DNA of 64,000 nucleotides from Pempheris klunzingeri (GCF_042242105.1 NC_092028.1:11517338-11581337); one strand, 5' to 3'. Positions 47,168-63,850 are shown, counted from the first letter of the stretch. Numbers and translations are program-made. The notes: a model not told the origin generated them from the sequence alone.

Positions 47168-47474
47168 GCCAGTATTTAAGGCCAGTTCAAGATCGGAGTT
47201 CTGCTACCATTCATGACTGTTATAAATAAAACCACTGAAATCAATCTCACACTCGCTGCGCTTTAAAGGAGTCTTGTATTGATCTAGTTCAGCACCGTGA
47301 TTACTTTTCTGGATGACAGAGGCGATAATCACAGGCGGAGTGATTCTGCGGAAGGATACCTCCGGTCCTCGCTGCAGCTCTTTAACAACACTCCGCCTCA
47401 GCCGGCGCCATTTTCCTTCCTGAGGAGCATCAAACCAAGAAGCAGCATTGTTGACCATCGCTCTATTGGTCGAA

Positions 47475-47486
47475 ATGGCAGTGTAA
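47475..47486 (+). promoter_or_regulatory. atf4: atf4 uORF1 (M-A-V-stop)
   Basis: ATG GCA GTG TAA in the atf4 leader. Mammalian ATF4 uORF1 is also three codons plus stop. It is followed 76 bases later in the mRNA by the overlapping uORF2. In the known delayed-reinitiation model, ribosomes finish uORF1 and rescan. With abundant eIF2-GTP they restart at the inhibitory uORF2; under eIF2 phosphorylation they bypass it and reach the ATF4 start. Confidence 0.85.
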
Positions 47487-47562
47487 AGTGTGCCGCCACC
47501 CAGCAGCAGCCAACAAAACAGTGCATCCAACCAGTGCACTGAGCCACTTCTAATTCAGAAAC

Positions 47563-48521
47563 ATGTCGTAAGTATTATTTTTAGTTATTTAAGTGACTGT
47601 TAAATAACAAATGCAGGCGGGTGTTGTTGGCCGACAGCTGTCTGGCCTGTGATATCCACGTGCCTCCGCAGCCTGGCGGTACCGCGAGACTTAAGATTGA
47701 AAGACTATATTAAATAAAATAAAATGCTCAATTTAGTCCAACTATTGTCATGAATCATTTTTTATTTTTAACGTCGAATAGCTTGATACAATTAATTAAA
47801 AACAGCACTAGCTGTAGAGATGACGTAACTCAGGACATAAATATGAAATACCGTGTTTATGGTTGGCTTAAATGTCACTAATGATCGGTAGGGACGCGTT
47901 GCCACCTTTTTATATAAGTCTAAAGTGTTATCACGACGGTCTTTTGAGTGTCGACGTGGCAGTAGGAAAATGGTTCGTTTCCTCCTTTTGTGTCAAAATG
48001 GCGACTTCATGTGGGCGGATGGGGACAAAAGTGTGGCTGTTTATTATAGCGAGGCTGCATGACGCACTACGTGACGCTTGTTTGGAGACGTGCTGACGTC
48101 ATAGTCACAAGACTGGTGGAAACACGTGTTTTGCAGCAGGTGCACTGCAGTGATGGGGGCAGTGTTGCGCCTCAATGTGCTGTGCCTTCTCAAATCACAA
48201 TCATAATTTTCGATGCGCTTTCTTGGGCTGTTAAACGTTAAAATCCTCAAATCTTTCAATAAGCTTTTAACTATTTTTACAATATTTATGCTCAGATGTT
48301 CACAACAAATGGCTTATTCTTTCTTCATCCTCAGGTCCTACACGGAAACCCTCACCACTGCTGCATTCGACAGCATAAAAGAGTTCGAAACCCTCTCGGC
48401 ATCGTCACGTACCCCATTCGTGACCAACAACAGCCACTATGACCATGATGATGACAAACTCACAGTTTGGCCTGGAAGACATGGAGGCCCTTCTCTTGGG
48501 ACCTTCCTCTCCCATGGTTGA
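47563..48521 (+). promoter_or_regulatory. atf4: atf4 uORF2, overlapping and split by an intron
   Basis: A 63-codon frame. Its first five bases (ATGTC) end exon 1 at 47567, and it resumes at 48335 in exon 2. It starts MSSYTETLTTAAFDS and stops with TGA at 48519-48521. It overlaps the atf4 coding frame by 83 bases in another frame, so its translation excludes atf4 initiation. Mammalian uORF2 has 59 codons and the same kind of overlap. The junction (GTAAGT donor after ATGTC) means the uORF2 start codon is within five bases of the splice site. Confidence 0.87.
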
Positions 48522-49921
48522 CGGCATGGGCTTCCTATCTTTTCACCCTGACCAAGAAGAACAACAGGAAGGAGGAGGAACCTCACTGGTGGGGGACACT
48601 TCACCTGTGTCGCCCCTCACCTCCTCATCACTGTCTTCTTCCTCCTCTCCTCCTCCCTTCTACTCTCCTCCTCCTTCGCCGCCGGCCGTCCTCCTTGGGG
48701 ACAAATCCGGGACCGAGTGTGACCTGCTCTCCCTCCCCTGGTTGGGCCACCCTGATCAGCTGAGACAGGCAGTCTCAGATGACAGCAAAGGTAGTGACTG
48801 TGAAATAACATTGTACTCATGATTAGAAAGTAAACTCTTAATAACATTAAATATTAAGACATACACAACCAGTGTCAGTGTAATGGAGGAAAAGCCAAGC
48901 TCATTAATAACAAAATGCCTGATTTGCATCCACAGAGGATATGTTAGGTGACCTGGACTGGATGGCTGAGCAGGTGGATCTGAGCGAGTTTGACCTGGAC
49001 TCTCTGATCGGCTCCTGCAGTCCTACTCAAGAGTCCCCCAGTTCTCCAGAAGAACTCCTAGCCTCCCTTGATTGCCCCATGGAGCTCGACTCCCTCCCAC
49101 TGCCCACTGTCTCAACTTCTGCCCTCTCAATTCCTCCCTCTGCTTCTCCTCCAAGTTCTCCTCCCCCTACTCCTCCTGCCGTCTGTTCAGAGCTGCTCCC
49201 CATCACAGTGGATGAGCCAGAATCCCACATTGATGATCAGGATGTTCCCACCCCTCTCCTGTGTGTCCCAGAGCCACAAGAGGAGCTGGAAATCAAATCT
49301 GAGCCTGTTTCTCCAGACCCCTCCTCCCCCTCAGTTGATTCTCCCTCCTCCCCAGCCTACACCCTGGACCTGGGGAGTGAAGTGGATGTGTTGGAGAGTG
49401 ACGTGAAGCCAGTGATGGCGTCCGTCGTCCCTCAGGTCCCGAGGCTCGTACTCTCCCTTTCACCAACCCGCATCGTCCTCGTGCTGGCCCCCAAAAACGA
49501 AGTCGCCATCACCACCACGACCGTAACCACCACAACAGAGGTCGTTCATTCCTCCCCACCACCAAGGTCCTCCAGAAGCAGACCGTACCCTGAGCCTTCA
49601 TATATAGCTAGTCCACCCTCCACTAGTGTCAAAGTCAAGTCCCTCCGGGGTGAAGGTGCAGGTGAAAAGGCAGCTTTGAAAGCACCAAAGGCCAAGAAAC
49701 TGAAGAAGATGGAGCAGAATAAGACGGCTGCCACCCGTTACAGGCAGAAGAAGAAAATTGAGCAGGAGTCGCTTACTGATGAGCATACGCGGCTGGAGAG
49801 GAAGAACATGGAGCTGAAGGAGAAGGCTGAATCCATGGCCAGGGAGATCGAGTACCTCAAAGAGCTGATGGACGAGGTCCGCCTGGCCAGGGCCAGGAAA
49901 AGTCTTAGTGCTGACTCCTAG
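48439..49921 (+). CDS. atf4: Activating transcription factor 4 (bZIP)
   Basis: Coding exons 48439-48790 and 48936-49921 give 445 aa. ATF4 is the main effector of the integrated stress response; it dimerises with C/EBP family members and drives amino-acid synthesis and transport genes. The DLDWMAEQVDLSEFDLDSL block in the middle is the conserved activation segment of ATF4. The C-terminus (about 367-437) is the bZIP: KKLKKMEQNKTAATRYRQKK basic region, then Leu heptads through EIEYLKELMDEV. The centre is unusually Ser/Pro-rich. Start: the first ATG of MTMMMTNSQF, preceded by the two uORFs. The beta-TrCP degron DSGxxxS of human ATF4 was not found. This could mean the divergent teleost paralogue (atf4b type); the a/b assignment is not decided here. 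Confidence 0.95.
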
Positions 49922-50284
49922 TGGTTGGACCCAACAATGACAGATGATGTGTGTAAAATGAAGTGACAATTGAGAAAGTGGGCTCAGCAGTAAATGATGT
50001 GTTCTGTCCACACCGCATGACTTGGATGCATAAGCCAGTAAAACTGATGCTTGAAAACATCCTTTTTTTTTTCCAATATCTAATACTGGTATTAAATATA
50101 GAATACATTTATGTATAGAGTAGCGCTATGGGAACAAGTATTTTCCATTCAGTATACTAGCTTGTCTGCAGTTTCTTGTAATGTATGTGAATTTTTCCTA
50201 TCACTGGACCTCCTCGCCAGTAGGGTGTCTTTTTAAAGTTTGTGAATTATAGTATAACTGGACCGTATGTATTATGAATCTCTT

Positions 50285-50290
50285 AATAAA
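50285..50290 (+). terminator. atf4: Poly(A) signal of atf4
   Basis: AATAAA about 365 bases past the stop codon, in 'tcttaataaagagtc'. Confidence 0.75.
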
Positions 50291-50309
50291 GAGTCTTAAA
50301 CATAATTGC

Positions 50310-51830
50310 AGTCATGGTGTCATTTCCCTCTGGGCATCAATGATGTATCTTGGAAGGATAGTGGTAGACTAGTGGGGGCCATAGGGTCTTGTTTTACAAA
50401 TTATAATGGTGTGAATGTATACAACAATTATAATGGCTACTATAATAGCGTGGTTAAACTGTCTAGGAGGTTACTCAGTGAATGAGCTCAAATGAGTTAT
50501 GGTACATGAACTGCAGCAGCGTGGGTGGCCTGAAAGTCCAGAGCACAGGCTTCAACTAAGTCAAAAGCTTTTGCTGCAGTGCAATTGATTTGCACATAAC
50601 CTGTAAACTTAAGAGTTTACATTAGTAAACCTCAGTCTGTTCACAATGTGACCTTGTCCTGAACAGTCCACGTTCCCAGCCTGACAATACATCACAATGA
50701 GCCTGTGGATGTCCTCCTGAGTGGAGCCTCTGACACAAACAAACCAGGAGGAGGATAATGGAGCCCGCCTGACCGGCAGCATGCTGCAGACATGAGGACA
50801 GGCAATCAACTGACAGTCATGTGAGGATAAAAATGCCATTTCTATGTACAAGGGAAACTAGTTGAGTCAGATAAAAACAATGCGTCTTGGTGTCGTCCCT
50901 CTGCTGATCATTAAGACACTTGCTGAGGTGTACATTGTGTGCTTTAAAGGACACACACACTGTATTTTTCATGGGCTGTGAGAGAATGGAAGAGCATGTG
51001 GGAGAGGGAAAGAAAGAGAGTGCTGACTGGGACAGTTTGAACAATATTACCAACAAAAATGCGTGCGTTCAGCCTACAATAGGCCCGAGGTGTGCGCCCT
51101 GTAATTGGTCCAGGCTCCCATCCAGATAGCTTAGGGACGATCTATACCTGGAGGGTCGCCAGAGTCAAGATGGTGCAGAGCTACTTAGAATAGGAAAAAC
51201 ATCTCACCCTTAAAAAAAAACTTGGCTAACTTTGTGCATCCTGCCTATGCAAATGCCCTCATTATCCAGGGTATTTTCAAGATTATTTCTTTCTGAACAG
51301 TCTTGTTTTTTTTTAAAAAACAATCAACATAGTGACATACAGTATAAACGATGACCAGATAAGGCAGCCAAGATCAATAAAACCCCACAATTACCACCAA
51401 TAACAGTGTTCTGTACTGTATGTAAAAGTGCAAATGCAATGCAAAGTAAACTTCAAATTAATTTGTCGATGTCTTTTATACTGCATGAACATAAAACATA
51501 ACATAAAATAAAGTTGTTGTTTTTTTGCCTGCAGCCAAATCTTGGATTTGTTTTTACACCCTTCCCTAGGAGAGAAGATAATACTCGAAACGCCTTCATT
51601 CACATCATTTTTAAAACACATTTCTCAGCACTATTATCCTCGAAGTCGGTGTCCTGTGGGCATGGTGGCACAGATATCTGCCTGCTACAGTGCCACCTAG
51701 TGATGCTACCTAGTGACACCCCCCCCCCCCCCAGACGTCTGCTGATGACGACAAAGTACACAAAGCAGATTAAAAAAGAAAGTTAAATAATAAGATGAAA
51801 GCCGAAAATACACAACAATATATCCATATC
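50310..51830. other. Intergenic between atf4 and the GIMAP-like gene, no gene seen
   Basis: Holds a poly(C) tract at about 51719-51733 and several short AT tracts. No exon-like segment was recognised on either strand. Confidence 0.45.
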
Positions 51831-51831
51831 T

Positions 51832-51837
51832 TTTATT
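51832..51837 (-). terminator. Candidate poly(A) signal of the GIMAP-like gene
   Basis: Minus-strand AATAAA, about 2.1 kb beyond the stop codon at 53914. It would give a long 3' UTR. Nearer weak hexamers cannot be excluded. Confidence 0.35.
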
Positions 51838-53913
51838 GTTGTCAGAGGATGAGCAAAGTACTGATGATGCAATCACCACTTTAGGGAGGACCACACAGGA
51901 AGTAACGTCACTTTGGCTACGGTGAAGTGGAGTAGAACTTATACAGTGCAAAATGCTTCGCTAAAAGCACAAGATGTAAACATATATGTTACACTGTAAA
52001 TATACAGGGCTTATACAATATATCCACAGGTGAGGTGGGACTCTAAGACTCCAAAATGAATGTTCGAAACATCCTCATATCAAATTGTAAAGTCATGCTT
52101 GCCACACTAAGTGCTGCGGTAGCCTACACCACTAGATGAAGCACAGTCAGTAAAGCACAGGGGGAGCAGTGTCGGGGTTTCTTCCTTAGGCTACGTCATT
52201 TGTATAAAAGAACATTTTACAGCATGGCAGTGGTATCGGTCACATATTATATATGTATTTATTTGTACCTTTCAGAGCGTGAGTTCGCTTTTTTCCACTT
52301 TTTTTTTGTTTTGTTTTGTTCGTGTTTCTGCAGTCGTAACAGTAGAACGATGTGATGTCAGAAAATCCCACAGTTTTGCTCAAGCTGGAGCCCGAGGAAT
52401 AAGAAGTGAGGTTGCCTTCAACTCCATAGGCACTCGTTTTATCTGCATGCGGTGTCTTAACATGCCTCTGAGAGCTGAATATATATATATTTTATCTTTT
52501 CAAAACATCGGCGCTGATGTTAGGAACAGATGCCTCGATGATGTAGAAAAAGGTAGTTAAAAGCCCTATGTGAGCTCGAATGGTTGATGAGGTTATGTTG
52601 TTTCTGTAGCATGCGAAAGCTTGATGTAACCCATAGGATACTGCCCTGCCGCAGGGCTGTACTCCCACTCTCAGGCTTTGATGCTGAGGCACGTAGCTGA
52701 ATCTACCTTGTCGATAAATGCACTGGATGCATGACCAGAAACAGCGAAGCGGAGCCGGTCCAAGCTGCTCCGCAGGGATCTGAAACTGCACACAGTTTCA
52801 ATACAGCCTAACTGCTTTTTCGGGCTCCTCGAAACGCTACAGCCGGAACGCTACAGCAGAGGCGAGCTCAGAATGACCACACTTACTGCTTTAGGTGGAT
52901 TCAATTTATCTTTTTTTTTTTAGCACGGGAGGACCAAACACTGACTCTCTTTCACATCCAGCGAATTAAAGCAAACACTTGCAGAAAAAAATTAATATGA
53001 GACTCACGTCTGCAGTTTTAGGAATCAGCACTAATCAGTGTTTCTGTAAATGTGCCAGATTTTGCCCTCGAGGAACCATTTCACCCCTGACTCCCTGAGC
53101 AGAAACTAACCAAGTGTTAATGAGGATCATTTTTAGATTGCGCATGTGAAAGATCACAAAGTTCCCGGACGTTTCATGTCTGCAGCTGTATGTATAACAC
53201 AAGTCACCTTTTTTTTTGTGTGCACATGATTATCTGTTGTCATGTTTTGGTTTGGCATTCAAACTGTTTCTTTGAAACCCTGATTCAAACTGAGTGACAG
53301 AAATGGCACTTGATGCAGAAGGAGTTGACTATATTGTAAAATCATAATCATAATCATGGTGAAAGTCACACATAAAGTCCTACCACCGTCTCTGACTGGT
53401 CACGATAGCACTGTCTTCATAAGTTTATGCGATTTGGTTTTGATTTTATGCCTTCAACCTGTATCAGTGTGGTCTGAACAGAAGTACAATGAGGAGTAAT
53501 TCTTTACTCTGCAGTGTTGGAACAGGGTCTCTTTAGCAGCAGTTGATGTCTGTGTACATGCTCATAAACAGGGATCGAGCTCGGGTCCCTTCAAGCAGAA
53601 GCAGAACATTTCCCCTCCTCTTGGTTTTGAGGTGAGTGTTTCAAACGTTTAGTCTCACACGAGCTCATTCGTCGCTCTTCGAGTCCGGGGTCGAGCTTTT
53701 GCTCAGAGATCAGTGAGTTCGGTCTTTACATTTCTAACTAAAGAGCTACTCGTGATGAGACTCCTGTTCCGAACCGTTCTCCCTAAAACTCTTCAGAGTC
53801 GCAGTGGGATATCTAGATGAGGTTTAAGTTACATGAGGTGATGCTTGGGCCTATTGGAGACTCAGAACAAGAGGATTAAAAAGCCGGACCACTTTCCTTT
53901 TGGTGCGATCGAG

Positions 53914-54875
53914 TCACTGTAGCTGGCATCCTCGACAGTCATCCTCGGGCTCAGTGTTGTCAGACGAGTAAGAGCTCTCCTCGCTCACTGTCAAATGCAA
54001 CACAGACATACGTAGGGCGTGAAATTTCACCGATTACATACACAACCTTGATACATGTATGTGAAATTAAAACTGTGACTTACACCACTCGGTCTGTATG
54101 GGGAGGAAAGCCTTGTCGCCGTTCTCTCTGATCATCTCCTCTATCTTATCCAGCAGGACCGACACACTCCTGTCCTTGCCGGGGGTCTTACTGTCCAGGA
54201 CGTGGTAATAGTTCCCACAGTATTCGAGTAGTCTTTGCAGCTCCCTTCCACCTCTGAGAATGTGCTCCTCGATGGGCGTGCGGCCCAGCCAGTCACCACA
54301 GCTGAACAGCACCATGGTGTGGAGGCACGCGCTGTCCCCGAACAGAGTCTCTATGTGAGCCAGGAGCGTTCGCCTCTTCCGGGCGGTGAGCGACGAGACG
54401 ACGGGCAGGACCAGCAGCAGGGTGTGGGGTCCAGGTCGCAGGAGGGCGGCTCCGCGCTGTGACTCCTGCCGGATGCGTTTCGGGGTTCGCCTCACCGAGA
54501 ACCAATCCCAGCCCGGCGTGTCGACAATGGTGACCCGACGACCGGATACGAGTGCCTGCCTCCTAAGGCACAGCTCCGTCTCCTGGCCTGACTCGAAGAA
54601 GCGACGGCCCAGGATGGCGTTCCCCACTGAACTCTTGCCAACACCCTTCCAGCCTAACAAGAGCAGCCTCAACTCTGTGAACCCAGAAAGACACAAAGAT
54701 AAACCAAAAATGAGATATGGTGAGGAGGATGTTGAGAGTGAGAGAGAATGGGAAACCATTAGGAATAACAGAACATATTTATTGACTGCTAATGAACGAT
54801 CTATTTTCTAGAACACCAATTCTAGTTTCCCAGGAATGGCATTATTACCGCATGACTCACTCACCAACACACACT

Positions 54876-54914
<39 letters not shown>

Positions 54915-57609
54915 TACCTCTGGGAGGGCCTCCGATCATCTGCTCCCTCTGTCTGGCGTGCTCCTCCATCCTCATCCTCTCCTCCTCCAGAGCCCTCCTG
55001 GCCTGCTCTTCCTCCAGCAAAATCAACTCGTTCACCTCAAAGTACCAGCCTGCATCACAGCGCCAATAAAATGCTGTCACACACTTTTATAACACACTTG
55101 GTGTATTCATCAAGAACGCACAGATCACGTGCGACGAGCGCATCACAAACCTTGGTTGTCAGTGATCATTTCCTCCACCTTTTCCATCAGCTCGGGGACC
55201 TGTGTGTTGTCCTCCGTGTCTTTCCGAGTGTTATCAAAGGCGTGGTACCTACAGGCGGGAAAAACACACGCACGTTTAAAGGACCACTCCACCAGTTTTA
55301 CATATAATGTTCACTTTCTTCACCACAAGGAGTCCTACTCAGCCACTGAAAAAAAACAGTTGTATAATGTATTCTGAAGGGAGCTTTCCAAAATATGAAG
55401 AAAAAAAAAAAGTAACCCTGATGATGTCATAATAATGTCATTAGGGTTATCATAGTGGGCATGAGACTTACATTTTTAAGAGAAAGCCTGACATTAAAAG
55501 GAAAATGAGATGTATCAATTACTAAAAACCATGATTTTTTTCTTTAAAAATTAATTTTTATGGAAACACAAAACTAAATCAAACGAGATTTAATAGTTTC
55601 AAAGATCAGACGTGTCCAGATGCACTGTTTGAAAGGAGTTGCACTCCTTAACATATCTTTATCCTTTATTTGGATCGCCATTAGGGGTCCTAACTCGACT
55701 CAGAATAGACAGAACAACACAAGAGTTATTCTCTTTTTTTACTCCACACATTCTTCTTCCATGTCACAACCTGCCGCCTGTCTAATGTCTGACGCAACAT
55801 GGCAGAAATCAATGTGTTATGCCAGTAGCGGCCCATGTAGCCTCAAGCTGTTCAACAGTGATGAGGAGCAGGCTAAAATCACTTCTTTCTAACTCCTCAC
55901 TTTCAGATTTTTTTTTCATACTTTCAAACTTAGTCTTCATCCCTAACTGATGATGACTCAAGTGACATCACTCACTCCCCAAGACCTGTAAACACACTTG
56001 ATGATGATTCACTTTACTTTGTCTATTGAGCTGCTGCTGCATGGATGCTCCAACCGCAAGATTTAGTAATTATTTGTGATTGCTTCGCTTGTACGGTACT
56101 AACAGAGACTTGACACAGACATGTTTGGAGCACGCTCTTGTGAAATCAAACAGGAGAGAGAGGGAGACAAAGGCAAAGAGAGAAAGACAGACATCGTACC
56201 TGCTTCCACATCTCTCCACCAGCCACTGCAGGGCCTCTCCTGTGTTCGCTATGTGCTCCTCAATGAAGACACCTTTGGGCAGCTTGTCCACCCCAGTAAA
56301 GACCACCATGGAGTACCTCCAGGTCCCCCCGCCCAGGGCCCCCAGCTGCTCCTCTGCTGCCCTTCTCTGGGTGTCAGTGAAGGGCTGGGTGATCGACACC
56401 ACCAGCAGGATGGCGTGGGGTCCCGGAGGGCAGAGAATGGCCCCCATGCACGGCCCCTCGCTGTCAAGGCTTGGTGGGGGCCGTGCCGGGCTGTCCGACT
56501 CTGCGCCTGCGTTGTCGTTGCTGTCAGCCTCGACGCTGTCCTCCGGGTCACTGGGAATGGCCCACGGTGGGGTGTCGACCACGGTGACCCGTCGGCCATA
56601 GATCTCCGTCTGGCCCACGTTGCTGTGGGTTGTTTCTGTGCCAGAGTCGAAGACCTCGTCCCCCAAGATGGTGTTCGCTGTGGAAGTCTTCCCAGACTGT
56701 GGACCCCCTAGGATCAACAGTCTGCGCTCAGGGGGGTGCCGGCCTCTGGGGTCCCCTGAAACATAGATTAGACAGGAGTTTCCCCATAAGGATGAATTAA
56801 TTGATTTTATTTTCTAACTGCAACATAAGGCACACCAGTTAGTTGTCTCTAAAGTATTGTCTAGTCCCCAAAGTGCTCTTTGGAAATGAGGAAACTTGTG
56901 CAAGCTTTCTGCAACACATAGCCTTATCCCTCTCCTTCTCATACACTGCCCCCCCCCCTCATCTCTGTCCTCACTCCTTAGATTTCCCCCGTGTGCCCCT
57001 CTTATCTGAGCCTCTTGCTACCTTATACCCCTTCTCCTTAACTGCCTCCTCTTTCATTCTTGTCCTTATCCCCTTCTCTCCCTCTAACCAGCCAGCCAGC
57101 ATGCCTCCTCTTTGTGTTCCTCTGTCCTTAGCCTTTGGAAAAATTGGGTCAGAGAGGAGGAACCCTGGACCCCTTCCAGGGAGAACAGCATGTGGACACA
57201 ATATGATTTACTTTGAGTAAAAGTTACACGAAGAAGATACATGTTTTGATAAACGGCATCACAGGGGAATAGGAATATTCAGGGGATGGTCAAGAGGAAG
57301 GATGCCTGCTCTGTGAGGATGACAAGTGGAGAGACCATAGAAGGAGGAGGAGAAAGTTAATTGATTTATCGCTGTTACTACTGCTGCTGACACATTCCAT
57401 GTGAGCTGCTAAACACAGGAAGTTGTCTCAAGCAACAGTTTCCCGGTATCATAGACGTCTGGATCCAAACGTGAAATGGCTCTGAGTGTTTACCCCGGAT
57501 GCTGTGTGTCACTGCATGAATGGTGATGAGGTGGGAACCTGCAGCGAGGTGTGCAGCAAAGGATGAAAACCCACTTACCAGTGTCAGAGGCAGAGGACAC
57601 AGCAGCCAT
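53914..57609 (-). CDS. GIMAP-like protein with two AIG1 GTPase domains
   Basis: Six exons (57579-57609, 56200-56755, 55151-55248, 54918-55049, 54084-54674, 53914-53987) join to 493 aa. GIMAP proteins are septin-like GTPases on intracellular membranes, mostly in immune cells. Domain 1 (about 22-228) has a P-loop at 27-34 (GGPQSGKT), a switch reading DTPPW where DTPG is usual, and an extra acidic Ser/Pro insert of about 35 residues. Exon 4 encodes a charged coiled coil (LILLEEEQARRALEEERMRM). Domain 2 (about 273-465) has GWKGVGKSS, a normal DTPGW and IRQESQRGAALL. The tail ends DDCRGCQLQ, where a cysteine pair could be lipid-modified, but there is no CAAX box. The start ATG at 57607-57609 (MAAVSSASDT) is preceded by cacaag. 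Two-domain GIMAP-like genes are common in fish; the closest named relative is not decided. Confidence 0.84.
54877..54912. repeat. (AC)n microsatellite beside a splice donor
   Basis: Uninterrupted AC repeat that ends five bases before exon 4 of the GIMAP-like gene. On the minus strand it is a GT repeat directly after the donor. Confidence 0.95.
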
Positions 57610-58157
57610 CTTGTGTGTAGAACCTCTGGCTTCCTCCTCCTCAGCCCCCCTCCTCCTTCTCCTTCTCGACTCCACGGTGGATTCCTCTTCTTTGCCTCTT
57701 CAAAAAGCAACGGATCCTGAGTGGCGTGCGAAAGGCTGGCAGCTCAAATGCTTGGCTCTCTCTTTCACTCTAACCCTCATTCTACTGCAGTGCAACTCAC
57801 TCTATCTTCTGCTCCCTCTGTCTACCCCTGCCTGCCTTTCTCTCCTCATACCTCCTCTGCCATTCAACTTCTCTTCCTCTTTTTTTTTTTTTAATCTAGT
57901 ATCTTCCACACCCCCTCACCCCAGTGGGGCTCTTTGCCGTCCTTTCCTTTGTGGCTCTTCTTCCCCTCTTCTCGTCTTCCAGCGCCCCGTCTTTTGTCTT
58001 ATTTATCTGTCCAAGCTGAGGGGAAAGCTTGTGCAATGCAGGAGACTGGAAGCCAAATCCACCCCTGCTGCAGCAGCTCCAGGAAGATGTCTCGTCATTT
58101 TTTTTTTTTTTTTGAGGCAAAACAGAGGAAGCTGTTCCTCCCACTTGCTCGTATCAC

Positions 58158-58158
<1 letters not shown>

Positions 58159-58188
<30 letters not shown>
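58159..58188. repeat. (CAG)10 trinucleotide repeat
   Basis: Ten uninterrupted CAG units upstream of the GIMAP-like gene, not inside any supported coding exon. Confidence 0.95.
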
Positions 58189-58189
<1 letters not shown>

Positions 58190-58234
58190 GTGGCACTGTA
58201 TGCAGACTGCAGTCAGGAGGACAGATAGATGGAT

Positions 58235-58237
<3 letters not shown>

Positions 58238-58275
<38 letters not shown>
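58238..58275. repeat. (AG)n microsatellite
   Basis: Uninterrupted AG repeat about 50 bases after the CAG repeat. Confidence 0.95.
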
Positions 58276-58277
<2 letters not shown>

Positions 58278-58880
58278 ACTCTGTTTACAGCTGGATGTAT
58301 TCCCCAGCTGCTGCATCATGCACAAACAGAACTATTTATATGATGCCTGCAGATACAGAAATGTTGTGAGGCAGGGAGGGGGATGTATACTGCATGAATA
58401 AATTTAAATATTGATATAAGACATGCACCCACAGCTTACATAATACATAAAAAGCTCCTATAAATAGCAAATGACTGCAAGACGTTATCTCATTGCATTG
58501 AATTCAAAGCAGCAAGTCACCTTAGTGTGAGAAATATCGGAAGGATCGCATCACAACCATTTGATGTTGGCCAAAAAAATGATACAAGTCATCCTGAGTG
58601 TCTGAGCTCATCCTTGGCTCCTGAACAGGTTAATTATATACGCTGTATGGCGAGACACATTCACGGACCCACTGGAAATCACGTAAAACACAAAACCTTG
58701 TAAGCGTAACCAAAGTGATGCGTTTTAAAACGGCTGTTGAAGCACTTTCACGTATCGGAGCCGTGTTTTAACTCTTTTGTAGTTGCGGCAGTTTTAAACA
58801 AACAACCGAGGAGCAAAATTGTTGGATGACATAATTGTGCCACTCTGCCGTACAACGTCACAAGTGTCCCCACTCAGACC

Positions 58881-59069
58881 TCACGCCGTACGCCGACTCG
58901 TGGTGTCGCAAAACCAGCGCTGCCTCGTCCCACGTGATGCTGCGCGGCTACTGGGGAAGCTACTGTGAATGAGCGTGTGTGTGTGTGTGTGTGTATGTGT
59001 GAGAGAGAGAAACGTGAGGCTGCCGGGCTGAAGCTTGAGTCTTAGCGGACACCAACTAGTCTTACGAAC
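58881..59069 (+). promoter_or_regulatory. adsl: adsl promoter and 5' UTR
   Basis: CpG-bearing sequence directly upstream of the adsl ATG. It has a canonical E-box CACGTG at 58931-58936 and a (GT)n tract at about 58974-58993. Purine synthesis genes are known MYC/MAX and USF targets through such E-boxes; its use here is inference. Confidence 0.5.
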
Positions 59070-63525
<4,456 letters not shown>

Positions 63526-63583
63526 GTCTGCCACATCAGACAGTTTTCTTGAATTTCTTTTTTTTTTTCTAGCGGAGTGTCCA

Positions 63584-63850
63584 TTTGCACCCAGGTGCAA
63601 ATAGCCACATGGCTGCTATGCAGCTATTTACACCTGGCATGTGTTGTCCTGTTCATCTTGATGTGTTTGGAGTGGTTTAGGTACATCCTTTTTAACTACT
63701 ACATCAGTATCAGCCAGTTTTCTTTTATTATTACTGTTTCAGCCACAGTTTGGTTAGAACTACTTAATTTGGTTTAGAAAAAGATAATAATGAGTCAGAC
63801 CTGGGTGCAAATAGTGTTGTTGACCACTGACACCCAGGTGCAAAAAGCAT
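63584..63850. repeat. Inverted repeats around 'cacccaggtgcaaa'
   Basis: 'caggtgcaaatagc' (63592) faces 'gctatttacacctg' (about 63622). A further 'acctgggtgcaaatag' and 'cacccaggtgcaaa' follow at about 63807-63844. The words pair as stems and recur three times, which suggests a small foldback element in adsl intron 9. Ends and target duplication were not fixed. The rest of 63526-64000 is unremarkable intron. Confidence 0.45.

Larger units (their letters stand above)
57610..58880. other. Upstream region of the GIMAP-like gene with simple repeats
   Basis: No gene seen. Holds T-rich tracts near 57877-57892 and 58099-58113, the (CAG)10 at 58159-58188 and the (AG)n at 58238-58275. Open frames through the Ser and Gln repeats are artefacts. 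Confidence 0.5.

Noticed and set aside
57490-57675. Arg-rich N-terminal extension of the GIMAP-like protein starting at 57675
   Set aside because: The codon there is GTG, not ATG. The ATG at 57607-57609 has a better context, and the Arg/Glu run comes from a simple pyrimidine-rich tract.
58095-58325. Cys- and Ser-rich minus-strand frame across the CAG and AG repeats
   Set aside because: Purely a translation of simple repeats; no exon borders fit.
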